Assembly: GCF_000381365.1 (NCBI RefSeq)
Contig: NZ_KB905467.1
Coordinates: 179,604-243,603, forward strand
Reading direction: 5' to 3'
DNA from: Bacteroides salyersiae WAL 10018 = DSM 18765 = JCM 12988
Lineage (GTDB): Bacteria; Bacteroidota; Bacteroidia; Bacteroidales; Bacteroidaceae
DNA: 64,000 bases
Shown here in pieces: positions 46,411 through 55,628 of this stretch. The notes beneath the pieces are model-generated. The model did no database searches. It saw only the letters and a list, made by a program, of their open reading frames with translations, and was not told the DNA's origin. Position numbers and translations under genes: made by a program. Numbering within the stretch: the stretch's first letter is position 1; every line of letters starts with the position of its first letter.

Positions 46411-48615
46411 TTAATATAGTAAATCCAACATTAATGGAATGTCGTCTTCTGCAATTCCTTTTTGGATGAGATAGTTTCTGTCTTTATTGAACATTTCTAA
46501 AAAGATATCTTTGGTTCCGCTCATTTCCTTAGACCGGCTATAAAAACTGACTGCTTTTTCAATATCACCCGATACCCATTCCACGTGTCCGGCGTTGAGA
46601 TAATCCATTGGAAGTGGCTTTTTATCTATAACCTTATTATAATAGTTTGTTGCCTGTTCATGTTTTCCGATAACAAATGAACACCAGGCAATTCCCCGCC
46701 ATGCTTTGATACAGTCGCTTTCCATAAAATCGAGTTTGAAGAAGTAGTTCAAAGCTTCCTCATATTGCTGCAGTTCGGCCAGGCAACTGCCTATGTGGAA
46801 TACGATGCTATGGTTCTCGGGAGTAGTTTCTTCTGCTTTCCGATAATACTCTAATGCTTTGCTGAAGTTGCGTGCGAGGCGGTAGCAAATGGCCAGGTGG
46901 CGATTGGTCCATATATTATCCGGTTTGATGGTGTCTGCCTTTTGATAAGCCTCAAGAGCTTCATCCAGTCTTTTTTGTTTTTGAAAAGCATATCCCAATT
47001 TCTGGTAGAATTCGGCTTGTGTACTTAGTGGACCGTTCATCCGTTCTATCTCTTTATAAAGCTCGGTAGTTTCCGCCCAATGCTCCTTTTTTAAATGGTA
47101 GTCGGCTATTGTGGCCAATGTGCCTTCCTGATACAGGATATCTTTTAGAATGGATATCTTGTGTAATTCTATTTTCTCTTTAAAGATATCCCTGAACTCA
47201 TTTCTTCTGGTATTTAGTTTGAAAAAACGATACAAGTCGTGCAGGTATTGATTGCTGACGGTAGTAGGGCGTTCTGAGAACTTTTTTAATGTTTCAGCCT
47301 TTGACTGTTCGGCAAATTCTTCGGCCTGTTGCTCGGTGAGCTGGCTGAATATCATGTCTCGCTGTGATTGGGGAAATTGCAGCATAGTGAAGAAAAGCGA
47401 ATATTTGTCGCTGCTACAGAAGAATCCCGACTGTAGGAGCAGATCCATCATTGTATTTTTCTGATGGCCGTCTTTTCTCATTGTTTTAATAACATCCGAC
47501 TGCTGTTTGTCAAAAGGATAAAACCAGTTATGCGGCTCTTTGAAGAAAGGAAAGTTCTTCAAGGGGGCAAAGGTGCTCATATATACATCCGCTCCTTCCA
47601 TTTGCAATTCGTTCATTTCACGAAGCTTATCACCTAATGCCGAATGTTCGAAAACGTTTTCCCAATCCGGGTTACGATCGTCTTTTTCTTCGTCCGATTC
47701 TTCAAAGCCGAATTTCATATTGCGCATGGAAGACACATTTTTCAGCATTTCCGGAATAATCTCTTCCCGCATTTTTTTATCTATCTTTTCCGTTTCTTGA
47801 CACAACAGGAGTTGACGGTATATACGTACAAGATCTTCATCGAATGAATTTTCTTCATTGAGAAGCTTCAGGCGATTGGCAATTTCCGGATATAAATCCA
47901 GACGGTGGGCGTGGATATGGAGCGCGAAAACAATGCCTATTAATGCCCGTTGACTGACATATACGTTGCCATGTTGGTACGCATCCAATAGCCACATTAA
48001 TTTACGCAGGTCAAAACATTCCATTAGGCTTAACATTACGGCACTTGTAAACAGGCATAAATCATTTACCGGAATTAATTCAGATTTCAGCATGCCTTGT
48101 GCGTCGGCTTCATCTTCGGTTGTCCAGTAGCTGTTGGACCATGTTTGCAGGAACATGAATTTCTGGGTATCTTCGTGTCGCTTCAATACGGCATCTATGT
48201 TGCTGTCCGACAATAATCCGCTGACTGCCAAATCGTCGTTGAATGATTCCAGTACGTGCATCAATACATTGGTGTTATAGGCTGCCAGATCCTGGGTGCG
48301 TTTTTTGCGGACGTCATGGTAATAGCGTGTGGAGATATCATCGAGTTGTAGCAGGTGTGCCTGGTCGGCAATCTCCAATGTGTCACTTAGTAGTTTTATG
48401 TACAATTTCTTCCGTTCGGGATCGGCTATACCTTGTTTCATGTATTGCAGCATAAAGTTATAGGAGGTTTGTAACTGCTCCAAGCGGTTACGAAGCTCCC
48501 AGTCGGGGCATTGCCAAAGGAAAGACTCTAATTGTGTTAGTGCTTCCTTTAACCGTTTCTGTTCGATTAATTCTACGATGTATTTATATTGCTCATTGAT
48601 AGCTCGTTCATTCAT
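46411..48615 (-). CDS. Large cytoplasmic TPR-containing protein
   Basis: 734 residues without signal peptide. The first 480 residues are alpha-helical without a named domain. From about 515 on there are five or six TPR units (TQAEFYQKLGYAFQKQKRLD, TPENHSIVFHIGSCLAELQQ). It is likely a scaffold or interaction protein. Function unknown, and no operon partner. Confidence 0.85.
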   Translation of the reverse strand: MNERAINEQYKYIVELIEQKRLKEALTQLESFLWQCPDWELRNRLEQLQTSYNFMLQYMKQGIADPERKKLYIKLLSDTLEIADQAHLLQLDDISTRYYHDVRKKRTQDLAAYNTNVLMHVLESFNDDLAVSGLLSDSNIDAVLKRHEDTQKFMFLQTWSNSYWTTEDEADAQGMLKSELIPVNDLCLFTSAVMLSLMECFDLRKLMWLLDAYQHGNVYVSQRALIGIVFALHIHAHRLDLYPEIANRLKLLNEENSFDEDLVRIYRQLLLCQETEKIDKKMREEIIPEMLKNVSSMRNMKFGFEESDEEKDDRNPDWENVFEHSALGDKLREMNELQMEGADVYMSTFAPLKNFPFFKEPHNWFYPFDKQQSDVIKTMRKDGHQKNTMMDLLLQSGFFCSSDKYSLFFTMLQFPQSQRDMIFSQLTEQQAEEFAEQSKAETLKKFSERPTTVSNQYLHDLYRFFKLNTRRNEFRDIFKEKIELHKISILKDILYQEGTLATIADYHLKKEHWAETTELYKEIERMNGPLSTQAEFYQKLGYAFQKQKRLDEALEAYQKADTIKPDNIWTNRHLAICYRLARNFSKALEYYRKAEETTPENHSIVFHIGSCLAELQQYEEALNYFFKLDFMESDCIKAWRGIAWCSFVIGKHEQATNYYNKVIDKKPLPMDYLNAGHVEWVSGDIEKAVSFYSRSKEMSGTKDIFLEMFNKDRNYLIQKGIAEDDIPLMLDLLY

Positions 48616-48721
48616 AATTTCAAGGTATTTGTACTGTTATTCTATATAGTAGAACAAAAATGATGCCAAAAGGGCGGTCTTTTAATATTTATTATAAAGT
48701 GTTTGTGAGCTTTGGGTGAGA

Positions 48722-49705
48722 TTACCGTTTGGCGTGTCTGTTGGCGGAAGTGTTCATTGTCCGGGGAAGAAAAGTAGTATCTACCAGATTCTCCCCTTGA
48801 TAGTTGTCGGGGATTTTATTTTTATTTCTTAGCCATTTTATCGTTTGGCGAATGTCTTGTTCGTCCGGGCGTTTGGCCGGAGTATAAGACGGTAATAAGA
48901 TAAGTTTAGCTATATAATCGGGTATTCCGGCAGCTTCGGTCAATAAGAGGTTCAGTTCTTTTGGTGAACATGCTTGTATGTGCTTGATTCCCAGATTATA
49001 TCCTTTGATCAATGCGGTAATTTCTTTTCTTTTCTCTTTGAGAGCAATTTCGGTGAAAGCAGTTCCGGTAAGGTGGATGTTCAGTTCCCGGGTGCTTATC
49101 AATGATTTGTTTCCGTTTTTCATTGCTATGGTGGCAAAAGGATCGGGTAGGAAAGTGGCTTCAATCTGCCCGTATTGCAGCATGTTGAGACGTAGTGGTA
49201 TCTGTGCAATCTCCGGTTTGTTTATTTCCCCGGATTTTATTCCATATTTCTCGCAAAGTAAGTCAGTAGCGTAATCGATCACCGTGCCACGAGAGATGGC
49301 GATATTTTTTTCTTTTAATTCATCAAATTGATTTATAGGGTTTTGCCTGTTTGTAATGAAGCAGAAATAACCCTGAGTTGCCATGATAACGGAAACTCCC
49401 GGATGATGTACTTGCAGCAATGCGATGCTGGGGTAGTCGGTTATGGCGCCGTCGATCTTTCCGGTAAGGAGGGCGGCATCCCGGTCGTAGGGTGAATTGA
49501 ACTGTACAAGATTTACTTTTAATCCTAATGAATCATAAATACCCGATTTCTGGGCTACAATAAAGGGAAAGCCATCCATTGTGGGCATTACTCCCAAAGA
49601 AAGGGGATGGAGCTCGACCGGCATGGCGATTGCTTTTTCGTTTCTGCTATTGCAAGCGGAAATGAAAAAAGCAAGCATACTGAGTAATAATAATGGATTT
49701 CTCAT
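48722..49705 (-). CDS. NMT1/THI5-like substrate-binding lipoprotein
   Basis: 327 residues with lipobox FISAC (Cys18). Type 2 periplasmic-binding fold of the SsuA/THI5 group: PTMDGFPFIVAQKSGIYDSL, KIDGAITDYPSIALL and LRLNMLQYGQIEATFLPDPF. It would present a small nutrient (pyrimidine, sulfonate or similar) to an ABC transporter. No permease or ATPase gene is adjacent. Confidence 0.85.
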   Translation of the reverse strand: MRNPLLLLSMLAFFISACNSRNEKAIAMPVELHPLSLGVMPTMDGFPFIVAQKSGIYDSLGLKVNLVQFNSPYDRDAALLTGKIDGAITDYPSIALLQVHHPGVSVIMATQGYFCFITNRQNPINQFDELKEKNIAISRGTVIDYATDLLCEKYGIKSGEINKPEIAQIPLRLNMLQYGQIEATFLPDPFATIAMKNGNKSLISTRELNIHLTGTAFTEIALKEKRKEITALIKGYNLGIKHIQACSPKELNLLLTEAAGIPDYIAKLILLPSYTPAKRPDEQDIRQTIKWLRNKNKIPDNYQGENLVDTTFLPRTMNTSANRHAKR

Positions 49706-49720
49706 TGTTTATATGAAAAG

Positions 49721-49757
49721 AAAGGCAACCCTTTCTGATTAAAAGAGCTGCCTTTTT
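49721..49757 (-). terminator. Terminator between pgk and the binding-protein gene
   Basis: AAAGGCA at 49721 pairs with TGCCTTT near 49749-49755, with further AAAG/CTTT pairing inside, after the pgk stop. Confidence 0.75.
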
Positions 49758-49783
49758 ATCGCGTCAAAGATGTGCTTTGAGGA

Positions 49784-51040
49784 TTATTCTTCGATAGCAG
49801 CAATACCCGGAAGAACTTTTCCTTCGATTGCTTCAAGTAATGCACCGCCACCGGTAGAAACGTATGATACGCCATTAGCCAATCCGAACTTGTTGACACA
49901 AGCTACAGAGTCACCACCGCCAACGAGTGAGAAAGCACCGTTCTTGGTTGCTTCAACAATGGCTTCGCCTACTGTGCGTGAGCCGTGAGTGAAGTTTTCG
50001 AATTCGAATACTCCTGTAGGACCGTTCCAAAGGATTGTTTTGGAATTCTTGATAACTTCTGCAAACATTTCTTCTGATTTCGGGCCGATGTCAAGACCTT
50101 CCCATCCGTCAGGGATTTCATTTACGGCACAGAACTTCGTGTTAGCATCGTTAGAGAAAGAGTCTGCAATTTTGGCATCGACAGCCAATACTAAGTTGAC
50201 ACCTTTTTCTTTTGCTTTTTTCATCAGTTCCAAAGCCAGATCCAATTTATCATCTTCTACGATAGATAAACCGATATGACCGCCTTGAGCCTTTGTAAAC
50301 GTATAAGTCATACCGCCGGTGATAATCAGGTTATCAACCTTGTTCAGCAGGTTTTCGATAATTTCTATTTTGGAAGAAACCTTCGAACCACCCATGATAG
50401 CAGTAAACGGACGTTGGATATCATTCAATATTTTATCGACAGCTTTTACCTCTTTTTCCATCAGATAACCGAACATCTTATGGTCTTTATCAAAGTGTTT
50501 GGCGATCAAAGCTGTAGAAGCATGTGCACGGTGAGCTGTACCAAATGCATCGTTCACATAGCAATCAGCGTAAGAAGCCAATTTCTTGGTGAATTCTTTC
50601 TGGCTTTCTTTTACGGCTTTCTTAGCGGCGGCTTTTTCCTCATCTGTCGCATCTTCTGCCAAACCTCTCGGTTTGCCTTCTTCTTCAGCATAGAAACGAA
50701 GATTTTCAAGCAATAATGCTTCACCCGGTTGCAGAGCAGCAGCTTTAACGGCAGCCTCTTCACCCATACAGTCGTTGGCGAATTGAACTTCTACGCCCAG
50801 CAATTCTGATACATGCTTAACGATGTGTTTCAGAGAGAATTTATCGGCAACGCCTTTCGGACGTCCCAAGTGAGAACCGATAATTACACTACCACCGTCT
50901 GACAGAATTTTCTTCAGAGTAGGAAGGGCGGCACGGATACGTGTGTCATCTGTAATGTTGAAATTTTCGTCCAAGGGTACGTTGAAGTCAACGCGAACGA
51001 ATGCCTTTTTACCAGCAAAGTTAAATTTGTCAATTGTCAT
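49784..51040 (-). CDS. pgk: Phosphoglycerate kinase
   Basis: 418 residues. [51 protein letters not shown] and [11 protein letters not shown] are in the usual order. It makes ATP from 1,3-bisphosphoglycerate in glycolysis. Single gene with its own promoter and terminator. Confidence 0.98.
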   Translation of the reverse strand: MTIDKFNFAGKKAFVRVDFNVPLDENFNITDDTRIRAALPTLKKILSDGGSVIIGSHLGRPKGVADKFSLKHIVKHVSELLGVEVQFANDCMGEEAAVKAAALQPGEALLLENLRFYAEEEGKPRGLAEDATDEEKAAAKKAVKESQKEFTKKLASYADCYVNDAFGTAHRAHASTALIAKHFDKDHKMFGYLMEKEVKAVDKILNDIQRPFTAIMGGSKVSSKIEIIENLLNKVDNLIITGGMTYTFTKAQGGHIGLSIVEDDKLDLALELMKKAKEKGVNLVLAVDAKIADSFSNDANTKFCAVNEIPDGWEGLDIGPKSEEMFAEVIKNSKTILWNGPTGVFEFENFTHGSRTVGEAIVEATKNGAFSLVGGGDSVACVNKFGLANGVSYVSTGGGALLEAIEGKVLPGIAAIEE

Positions 51041-51088
51041 AATACTCTATTTATTTAAAAGTGTTAGTATTCTTTTTGGGATTGACCG

Positions 51089-51096
51089 CAAAGTTA
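51089..51096 (-). promoter_or_regulatory. -7 box of pgk
   Basis: TAACTTTG on the minus strand, 48 bp upstream of the start codon. The -33 region has no clear TTTG. Confidence 0.55.
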
Positions 51097-51116
51097 CTAT
51101 TTATTTTTTAGAATAT

Positions 51117-51174
51117 AGTAGTCGGTAATTAGAATTTAATAGTCATTTGGCTATAATTCTGACTATTTGCTACT
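51117..51174. repeat. Imperfect inverted repeat between pgk and nth
   Basis: AGTAGTCGGTAATTAGAATT (from 51117) is matched by the reverse complement of TATAATTCTGACTATTTGCT and the following ACT (to 51174). It overlaps the nth stop codon and could act as its terminator. Confidence 0.6.
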
Positions 51175-51817
51175 TAATTTTGGCTTCTTGAAAATATTTA
51201 CACATTAATTGCAAACCACAGTTGTCACATTTTGGAGTACGGGCTTGGCAAATGTAGCGTCCGTGCAGAATAAGCCAGTGGTGTGCTATCGGAATTAATT
51301 TTTTCGGAATATATTTCACTAATTCTTTTTCTACGCTGAAAGGTGTGGTATGTGTGTCATCTACTAACCCGATGCGATGGCTTACGCGGAATACATGCGT
51401 ATCTACTGCCATTGCAGCTTTATTAAATACGACGGATTGAATGACATTGGCCGTTTTACGTCCTACACCAGGCAGTTTGATTAATTCTTCCAGCGTATCG
51501 GGTACTTTACTATTAAAATCTTTCACCAGCATTTGTGCCATGCCTACCAGGTGTTTGGCTTTATTATTCGGATAAGAGACGCTTCGGATATATTCGAATA
51601 TGACTTCCGGGCTACTTGCTGCCAATGCTTCCGGGGTAGGAAAGTCGTGGTACAATGCCGGAGTGATCATATTGACCCGCTTGTCTGTACATTGTGCAGA
51701 AAGGATAACGGCTATCAGCAGTTCGAACGGATCATTGTAATGTAGTTCCGTTTCGGCCACAGGCACATTTTCCTGAAACCAGTTGATTACTTTTTCATAA
51801 CGTTCTTTCTTTCTCAT
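51170..51817 (-). CDS. nth: Endonuclease III (DNA glycosylase/AP lyase)
   Basis: 215 residues. Helix-hairpin-helix LPGVGRKTANV with catalytic Lys121, Asp139 in VDTHVFRVSHR, and a 4Fe-4S cluster with Cys190, 197, 200 and 206 (spacing 6-2-5). It removes oxidised pyrimidines in base-excision repair. The start overlaps the MFS stop by 4 bp (ATGA), so the genes are coupled. Confidence 0.97.
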   Translation of the reverse strand: MRKKERYEKVINWFQENVPVAETELHYNDPFELLIAVILSAQCTDKRVNMITPALYHDFPTPEALAASSPEVIFEYIRSVSYPNNKAKHLVGMAQMLVKDFNSKVPDTLEELIKLPGVGRKTANVIQSVVFNKAAMAVDTHVFRVSHRIGLVDDTHTTPFSVEKELVKYIPKKLIPIAHHWLILHGRYICQARTPKCDNCGLQLMCKYFQEAKIK

Positions 51818-53007
51818 CGTAATTTGTTTTTATGATAGTGGGGAGCTACCCTTAATTTGAAATAGAAAATAGAAACTACTGTGAGGCAGGCGCCAAATAA
51901 ATAGGCCATATCAAAAGAGGTTAGTTGAGCGATATAACCGCCGGCCATCAACCCGATACCGATTCCTACATCCCAGGAAGTTAGATAGGTGGAAGTGGCC
52001 GTACCGCGTTGGTTGTTGGGAGCCAGATTGACAAACAGAGTGTTGAATGCCGGAAACATGGTGCCGAACCCTACTCCTAATAATAAAGCGATCATGAAAA
52101 AAAGCACTTCAGTTAGTTCCGGACTCATCTTCATCAGTTCGTCACAACCGGCTAAAAGAAAGAAACAGACAGATACCAGATATAATCCAAGCATAATGAC
52201 CTGCGTGATTCGGCCTTTATCTACCTGTCTGCCGGAGAACATACGGGATACTGCCATGCCTACGGCCATGAAGGTGAAAAACAATCCTGAACTCAGGCTG
52301 ATTCCTATCTCTTTGGCATACATGGCCACATAGGTGCTTGTCATGCCATAGGGGATGGATAACAGCAATAAAGCGATGCCGGCAGGTATACCTTTTATCA
52401 ATACGAAACGGTCGAGTGATAAAGGTTCTCGTTTTACCGGCTGTTTAGGAGGTGTCTTTACCAAACAGGCGGCAATAAATCCCAAGACACCGGAGATGAA
52501 AGAACAAAGGAAAATTGTTTCAAAAGAATAGGAATCATGCATGAATAACCCTGTCATCGGTCCGAAGCTCATCGCTGTATTATTCATCAGTCCATAATAT
52601 CCTACTGCTTCTCCGCGTCGTGAGGATGGGGTAATGTCGATTACAATCGTATTTCCGGCTACTGTTACCATACCGAATGCCAGCCCGTGTGCTATTCTCA
52701 ACAGGACGAATAATGTCAATACTCCCGCCAGCATATATCCGGCAAATATCGAGATGAAAACAAAGTAGGCTATCAGATAGAGAGGTTTTCGTGCCAATGT
52801 ATCTAACAGGTAACCGGAGAATGGACGGATACAAAGTGAGGCTACGGTATAGCACGAGAGGATAATTCCCACAGCGGCATTTCCCGTATGGAATATTTCG
52901 GTTAGGTAAAAAGGTAAAATCGGTAGTATCAGGTAAAAGGCAAAATACAAAAGGAAATTTGCTGCCAATATGAGACAGTAATCGCGGGTGACAAGCCGAT
53001 CCTTCAT
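51814..53007 (-). CDS. MFS transporter
   Basis: 397 residues, 12 TM helices, with the MFS motif GYLLDTLARKPLYLIAY after TM2 and YGLMNNTAMSFGP in TM5. It resembles drug/arabinose-type exporters. The substrate is unknown. Translationally coupled to nth downstream. Confidence 0.9.
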   Translation of the reverse strand: MKDRLVTRDYCLILAANFLLYFAFYLILPILPFYLTEIFHTGNAAVGIILSCYTVASLCIRPFSGYLLDTLARKPLYLIAYFVFISIFAGYMLAGVLTLFVLLRIAHGLAFGMVTVAGNTIVIDITPSSRRGEAVGYYGLMNNTAMSFGPMTGLFMHDSYSFETIFLCSFISGVLGFIAACLVKTPPKQPVKREPLSLDRFVLIKGIPAGIALLLLSIPYGMTSTYVAMYAKEIGISLSSGLFFTFMAVGMAVSRMFSGRQVDKGRITQVIMLGLYLVSVCFFLLAGCDELMKMSPELTEVLFFMIALLLGVGFGTMFPAFNTLFVNLAPNNQRGTATSTYLTSWDVGIGIGLMAGGYIAQLTSFDMAYLFGACLTVVSIFYFKLRVAPHYHKNKLR

Positions 53008-53053
53008 AAGTTGAAAGCCTTATTTGTTAGTTGAAAGTTGAAAGCTTTTCTTT

Positions 53054-53141
53054 AGTTGAGAGTTGAGAGTTGAAAGTTGAAAATTACTATGTAGCATGAT
53101 AGCGCAGCTAACTTTCAACTTTCAACTTTTAACTTTCAACT
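53054..53141. repeat. Inverted repeat of GTTGAAA words
   Basis: 53054-53087 (AGTTGAGAGTTGAGAGTTG and on) and 53109-53141 are imperfect reverse complements built from 7-10 bp GTTGAAA/GTTGAGA words. Extra copies precede it from 53031. It fills the gap between pheS and the MFS gene and may end pheS transcription. Confidence 0.85.
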
Positions 53142-53144
53142 CCT

Positions 53145-54164
53145 TTAGTAGGCCGCTTCGAATTCTTTCAAGAAGCGCGTGTCGTTTTCTGAGAACATTC
53201 GAAGGTCTTTTACTTGGTATTTTAAGTTCGTAATACGTTCTACACCCATGCCAAGAGCATAGCCGCTGTATATTTTACTGTCTATACCGTTAGCTTCGAG
53301 AACATTCGGATCTACCATACCACATCCTAAAATCTCTACCCAACCTGTATGCTTGCAGAAGGGGCAACCTTTTCCACCGCAGATATTACAGCTGATATCC
53401 ATTTCGGCACTGGGTTCTGTAAATGGGAAGTAGGACGGGCGGAGACGGATTTTGGTATCTGCACCGAACATTTCTTTTGCAAACAGTAACAGCACTTGCT
53501 TCAAATCGGTGAATGATACGTCTTTGTCTACATATAACGCTTCTACTTGGTGGAAGAAACAATGTGCACGATAACTGATCGCCTCGTTACGGTACACGCG
53601 CCCCGGACAGATAATGCGGATAGGAGGTTGGGATACTTCCATGGCACGTGTCTGCACGGATGAAGTATGTGTACGCAGTAAAATATCCGGGTGTGATTCA
53701 ATGAAAAAAGTATCTTGCATGTCACGTGCCGGATGATCTTCTGCAAAGTTTAATGCCGAAAATACGTGCCAGTCGTCTTCTATCTCCGGGCCTTCTGCAA
53801 TGCTGAAGCCAAGACGGGCGAAAATATCAATAATTTCATTTTTTACAATAGAAAGCGGGTGGCGTGTTCCCATTTCTATGGGGTAAGCCGAACGGGTTAA
53901 GTCCAGTTCGCATGCACCATTTTCTTGAGTCTCGAATTGCTCTTTTAGTGCATTGATCTTTTCCTGTGCTTTGGCCTTGAGTTCGTTCAGTCTCATGCCG
54001 ACCTCTTTTTTCTGTTCGGCTGCAACATTACGAAAATCTGCCATTAAGTCATTAATGGCTCCTTTTTTACTAAGGTACTTGATACGAAGTGCTTCAAGTT
54101 CTTCTGCATTGGCAGCTTTCAGTGCTTCAACTTCTTCAAGAAGCTGGTTAATCTTAGCTATCAT
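53145..54164 (-). CDS. pheS: Phenylalanyl-tRNA synthetase alpha subunit
   Basis: 339 residues. N-terminal coiled coil (1-90), then the class II core: motif 1 MGTRHPLSIVKNEI, motif 2 RTHTSSVQTRAM with RIICPGRVYRNEA, and motif 3 YALGMGVERITNLKYQV. It charges tRNA-Phe together with PheT, which is not in the window. Confidence 0.97.
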   Translation of the reverse strand: MIAKINQLLEEVEALKAANAEELEALRIKYLSKKGAINDLMADFRNVAAEQKKEVGMRLNELKAKAQEKINALKEQFETQENGACELDLTRSAYPIEMGTRHPLSIVKNEIIDIFARLGFSIAEGPEIEDDWHVFSALNFAEDHPARDMQDTFFIESHPDILLRTHTSSVQTRAMEVSQPPIRIICPGRVYRNEAISYRAHCFFHQVEALYVDKDVSFTDLKQVLLLFAKEMFGADTKIRLRPSYFPFTEPSAEMDISCNICGGKGCPFCKHTGWVEILGCGMVDPNVLEANGIDSKIYSGYALGMGVERITNLKYQVKDLRMFSENDTRFLKEFEAAY

Positions 54165-54202
54165 ATTTTTGATTTATTGTTATTTTACAGTATAAAACGT
54201 TG

Positions 54203-54210
54203 CAAAGATA
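54203..54210 (-). promoter_or_regulatory. -7 box of pheS
   Basis: TATCTTTG on the minus strand, 38 bp upstream of the start codon. Confidence 0.65.
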
Positions 54211-54335
54211 GTGGTTTTTATCTTAATTCAACTCTCAAATCGGGCATTGTTTTTTACGAATATCTTCCAAAAATGTTAATGACTTTCGGGTATCTATTAA
54301 ACGATGTTATAAATCTTGTAAAGGCATACGGATTA

Positions 54336-54440
54336 TTTGCAAATCTCCCGGAAGTCCGTATCTTTGCAATGTGTTTTTCATAGTATTAGATTTAAGGTTA
54401 ACAAAGATTGGCTGTCTGGGATAGATAGCCTTTTTTTTTG
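54336..54440 (+). ncRNA. Candidate short RNA with consensus promoter and terminator
   Basis: TTTG (54336-54339), exactly 19 bases, then TATCTTTG (54359-54366) is a full Bacteroides promoter. A hairpin GGCTGTCT/AGATAGCC followed by nine or more T residues ends near 54440. The transcript would be about 68 nucleotides. I see no ORF with a start and stop inside it. It could be an independent small RNA or an attenuated leader for the small gene at 54623. Positions outside it from 54211 to 54622 show nothing else. Confidence 0.65.
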
Positions 54441-54622
54441 TTAGCCTTTTGTGTTTTTATTCCGAAAACATGTCAGGCTGATTATTTTTACTTAACTACT
54501 GGCTTTTTATTACTTGACTGCTGTATATGAATTCTTCAAGTTAATATTGTTTTATCCGCAAATCTTTCTATAGGATTTTTCTGTTACTGTTTCCAATATG
54601 TGTAATAATTAAAAAAAGGATT

Positions 54623-54880
54623 ATGAACGGAATCAAAAAAATGTCATCTGGTCGGTTGGCATCCAAAGAGCGGAAAAAGTTGGATACTTCGGAATTCGGG
54701 ATACCTGAGTTAAGGGAATTTCCCATTCATGATGCCGCTCACGTGAGGGCGGCGGAAGCTTATTTTCGATATGCTCCCGAAGAATATAAAGCCCAGTTGG
54801 CACGTAATATTTTGGCAAAGGCGCATTTGCTTGGGGTAAATATAAAAAGTCCTGTAATACTTGAGTGGGCGGAAAAATAA
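54623..54880 (+). CDS. Small conserved-type protein (DUF6582-like)
   Basis: 85 residues, preceded by AAAAAAAGGA. The block FGIPELREFPIHDAAHVRAA resembles the short motif found in DUF6582 and phage-capsid-associated proteins (FPIHD with downstream Ala/Arg helix). Function unknown. A hairpin follows the stop. Confidence 0.6.
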   Translation: MNGIKKMSSGRLASKERKKLDTSEFGIPELREFPIHDAAHVRAAEAYFRYAPEEYKAQLARNILAKAHLLGVNIKSPVILEWAEK

Positions 54881-54908
54881 GGTGAAAACATTGTGTGTGT
54901 TTGTATAA

Positions 54909-54962
54909 ATTGCGTTGTAACTCTGTTTGAAATGATATATTCAGTATGAGTTATAACGCAAT
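54909..54962 (+). terminator. Hairpin after the small gene at 54623
   Basis: ATTGCGTTGTAACTC (54909-54923) pairs with GAGTTATAACGCAAT (54948-54962) with one mismatch. Confidence 0.7.
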
Positions 54963-54977
54963 GAATTATAACGCATT

Positions 54978-55151
54978 TTATTTTTTATGATTTGTTTGTT
55001 TATCACCAACTTCTTTGTTGTTTTTATCATCTTTATTATTTTCCGGTGGCGATACCGGATCTATTTCTTTGTTTTCTTTATTTGCCCTTGTGGCAGACTT
55101 GATCAGTACGAATAGAGTAATGACTATGATGATTGCTATTATGATTCCCAT
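54978..55151 (-). CDS. Small single-TM membrane protein
   Basis: 57 residues, MGIIIAIIIVITLFVLIKSA then a charged Lys/Asn/Asp-rich tail (PPENNKDDKNNKEVGDKQ). One N-terminal membrane helix with a hydrophilic tail is a common plan for small envelope proteins. No family recognised and no strong RBS. Confidence 0.45.
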   Translation of the reverse strand: MGIIIAIIIVITLFVLIKSATRANKENKEIDPVSPPENNKDDKNNKEVGDKQTNHKK

Positions 55152-55188
55152 GATTAATATCTTTGACTATTATGATAATTAGAACGTT

Positions 55189-55380
55189 ATGAGGCTTCTT
55201 TTGTTTGTTGGTTTGGGATATTTTCGAGATGAAGATTCCTACGAGTTTGGCAAAGCATCACAAACAATCGATATTGAAACGGAAGTGCAACCATATATGA
55301 TTGACGATTTGAACGACAAGGTGACTGCTGCCGTCTCCACTGTAGGTAGTGGTATTTTAGATTTAATGGGACAGCAATGA
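55189..55380 (+). CDS. Possible small protein of 63 residues
   Basis: From MRLLLFVGLGYFRDEDSYEF to ILDLMGQQ, acidic with a plausible amino-acid mix. It lacks a good ribosome site and any recognised motif. An overlapping minus-strand ORF looks less protein-like. The following 248 bp to the recombinase gene contain no gene. Confidence 0.3.
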   Translation: MRLLLFVGLGYFRDEDSYEFGKASQTIDIETEVQPYMIDDLNDKVTAAVSTVGSGILDLMGQQ

Positions 55381-55628
55381 TGTGCAAATATTATCGGATT
55401 CCACTCTATTAAAAGTTGTCTCAAATCATATATATTAGCAATTTGTGAGTTATTTGTTGAGAAAATATCTGTTTAAATAATTTTAATGATGATTATGAAT
55501 AGGGTTAGTTGACAAAACACGATTTTATTAAAAGGTTTTTATTGTAACATATTATTCGGTTTCTTAATTTTGTCAGTTGGGTAATCATTTAGAATATAAT
55601 ATGAATTAAAAAAAGAAGCTATGCTTTT

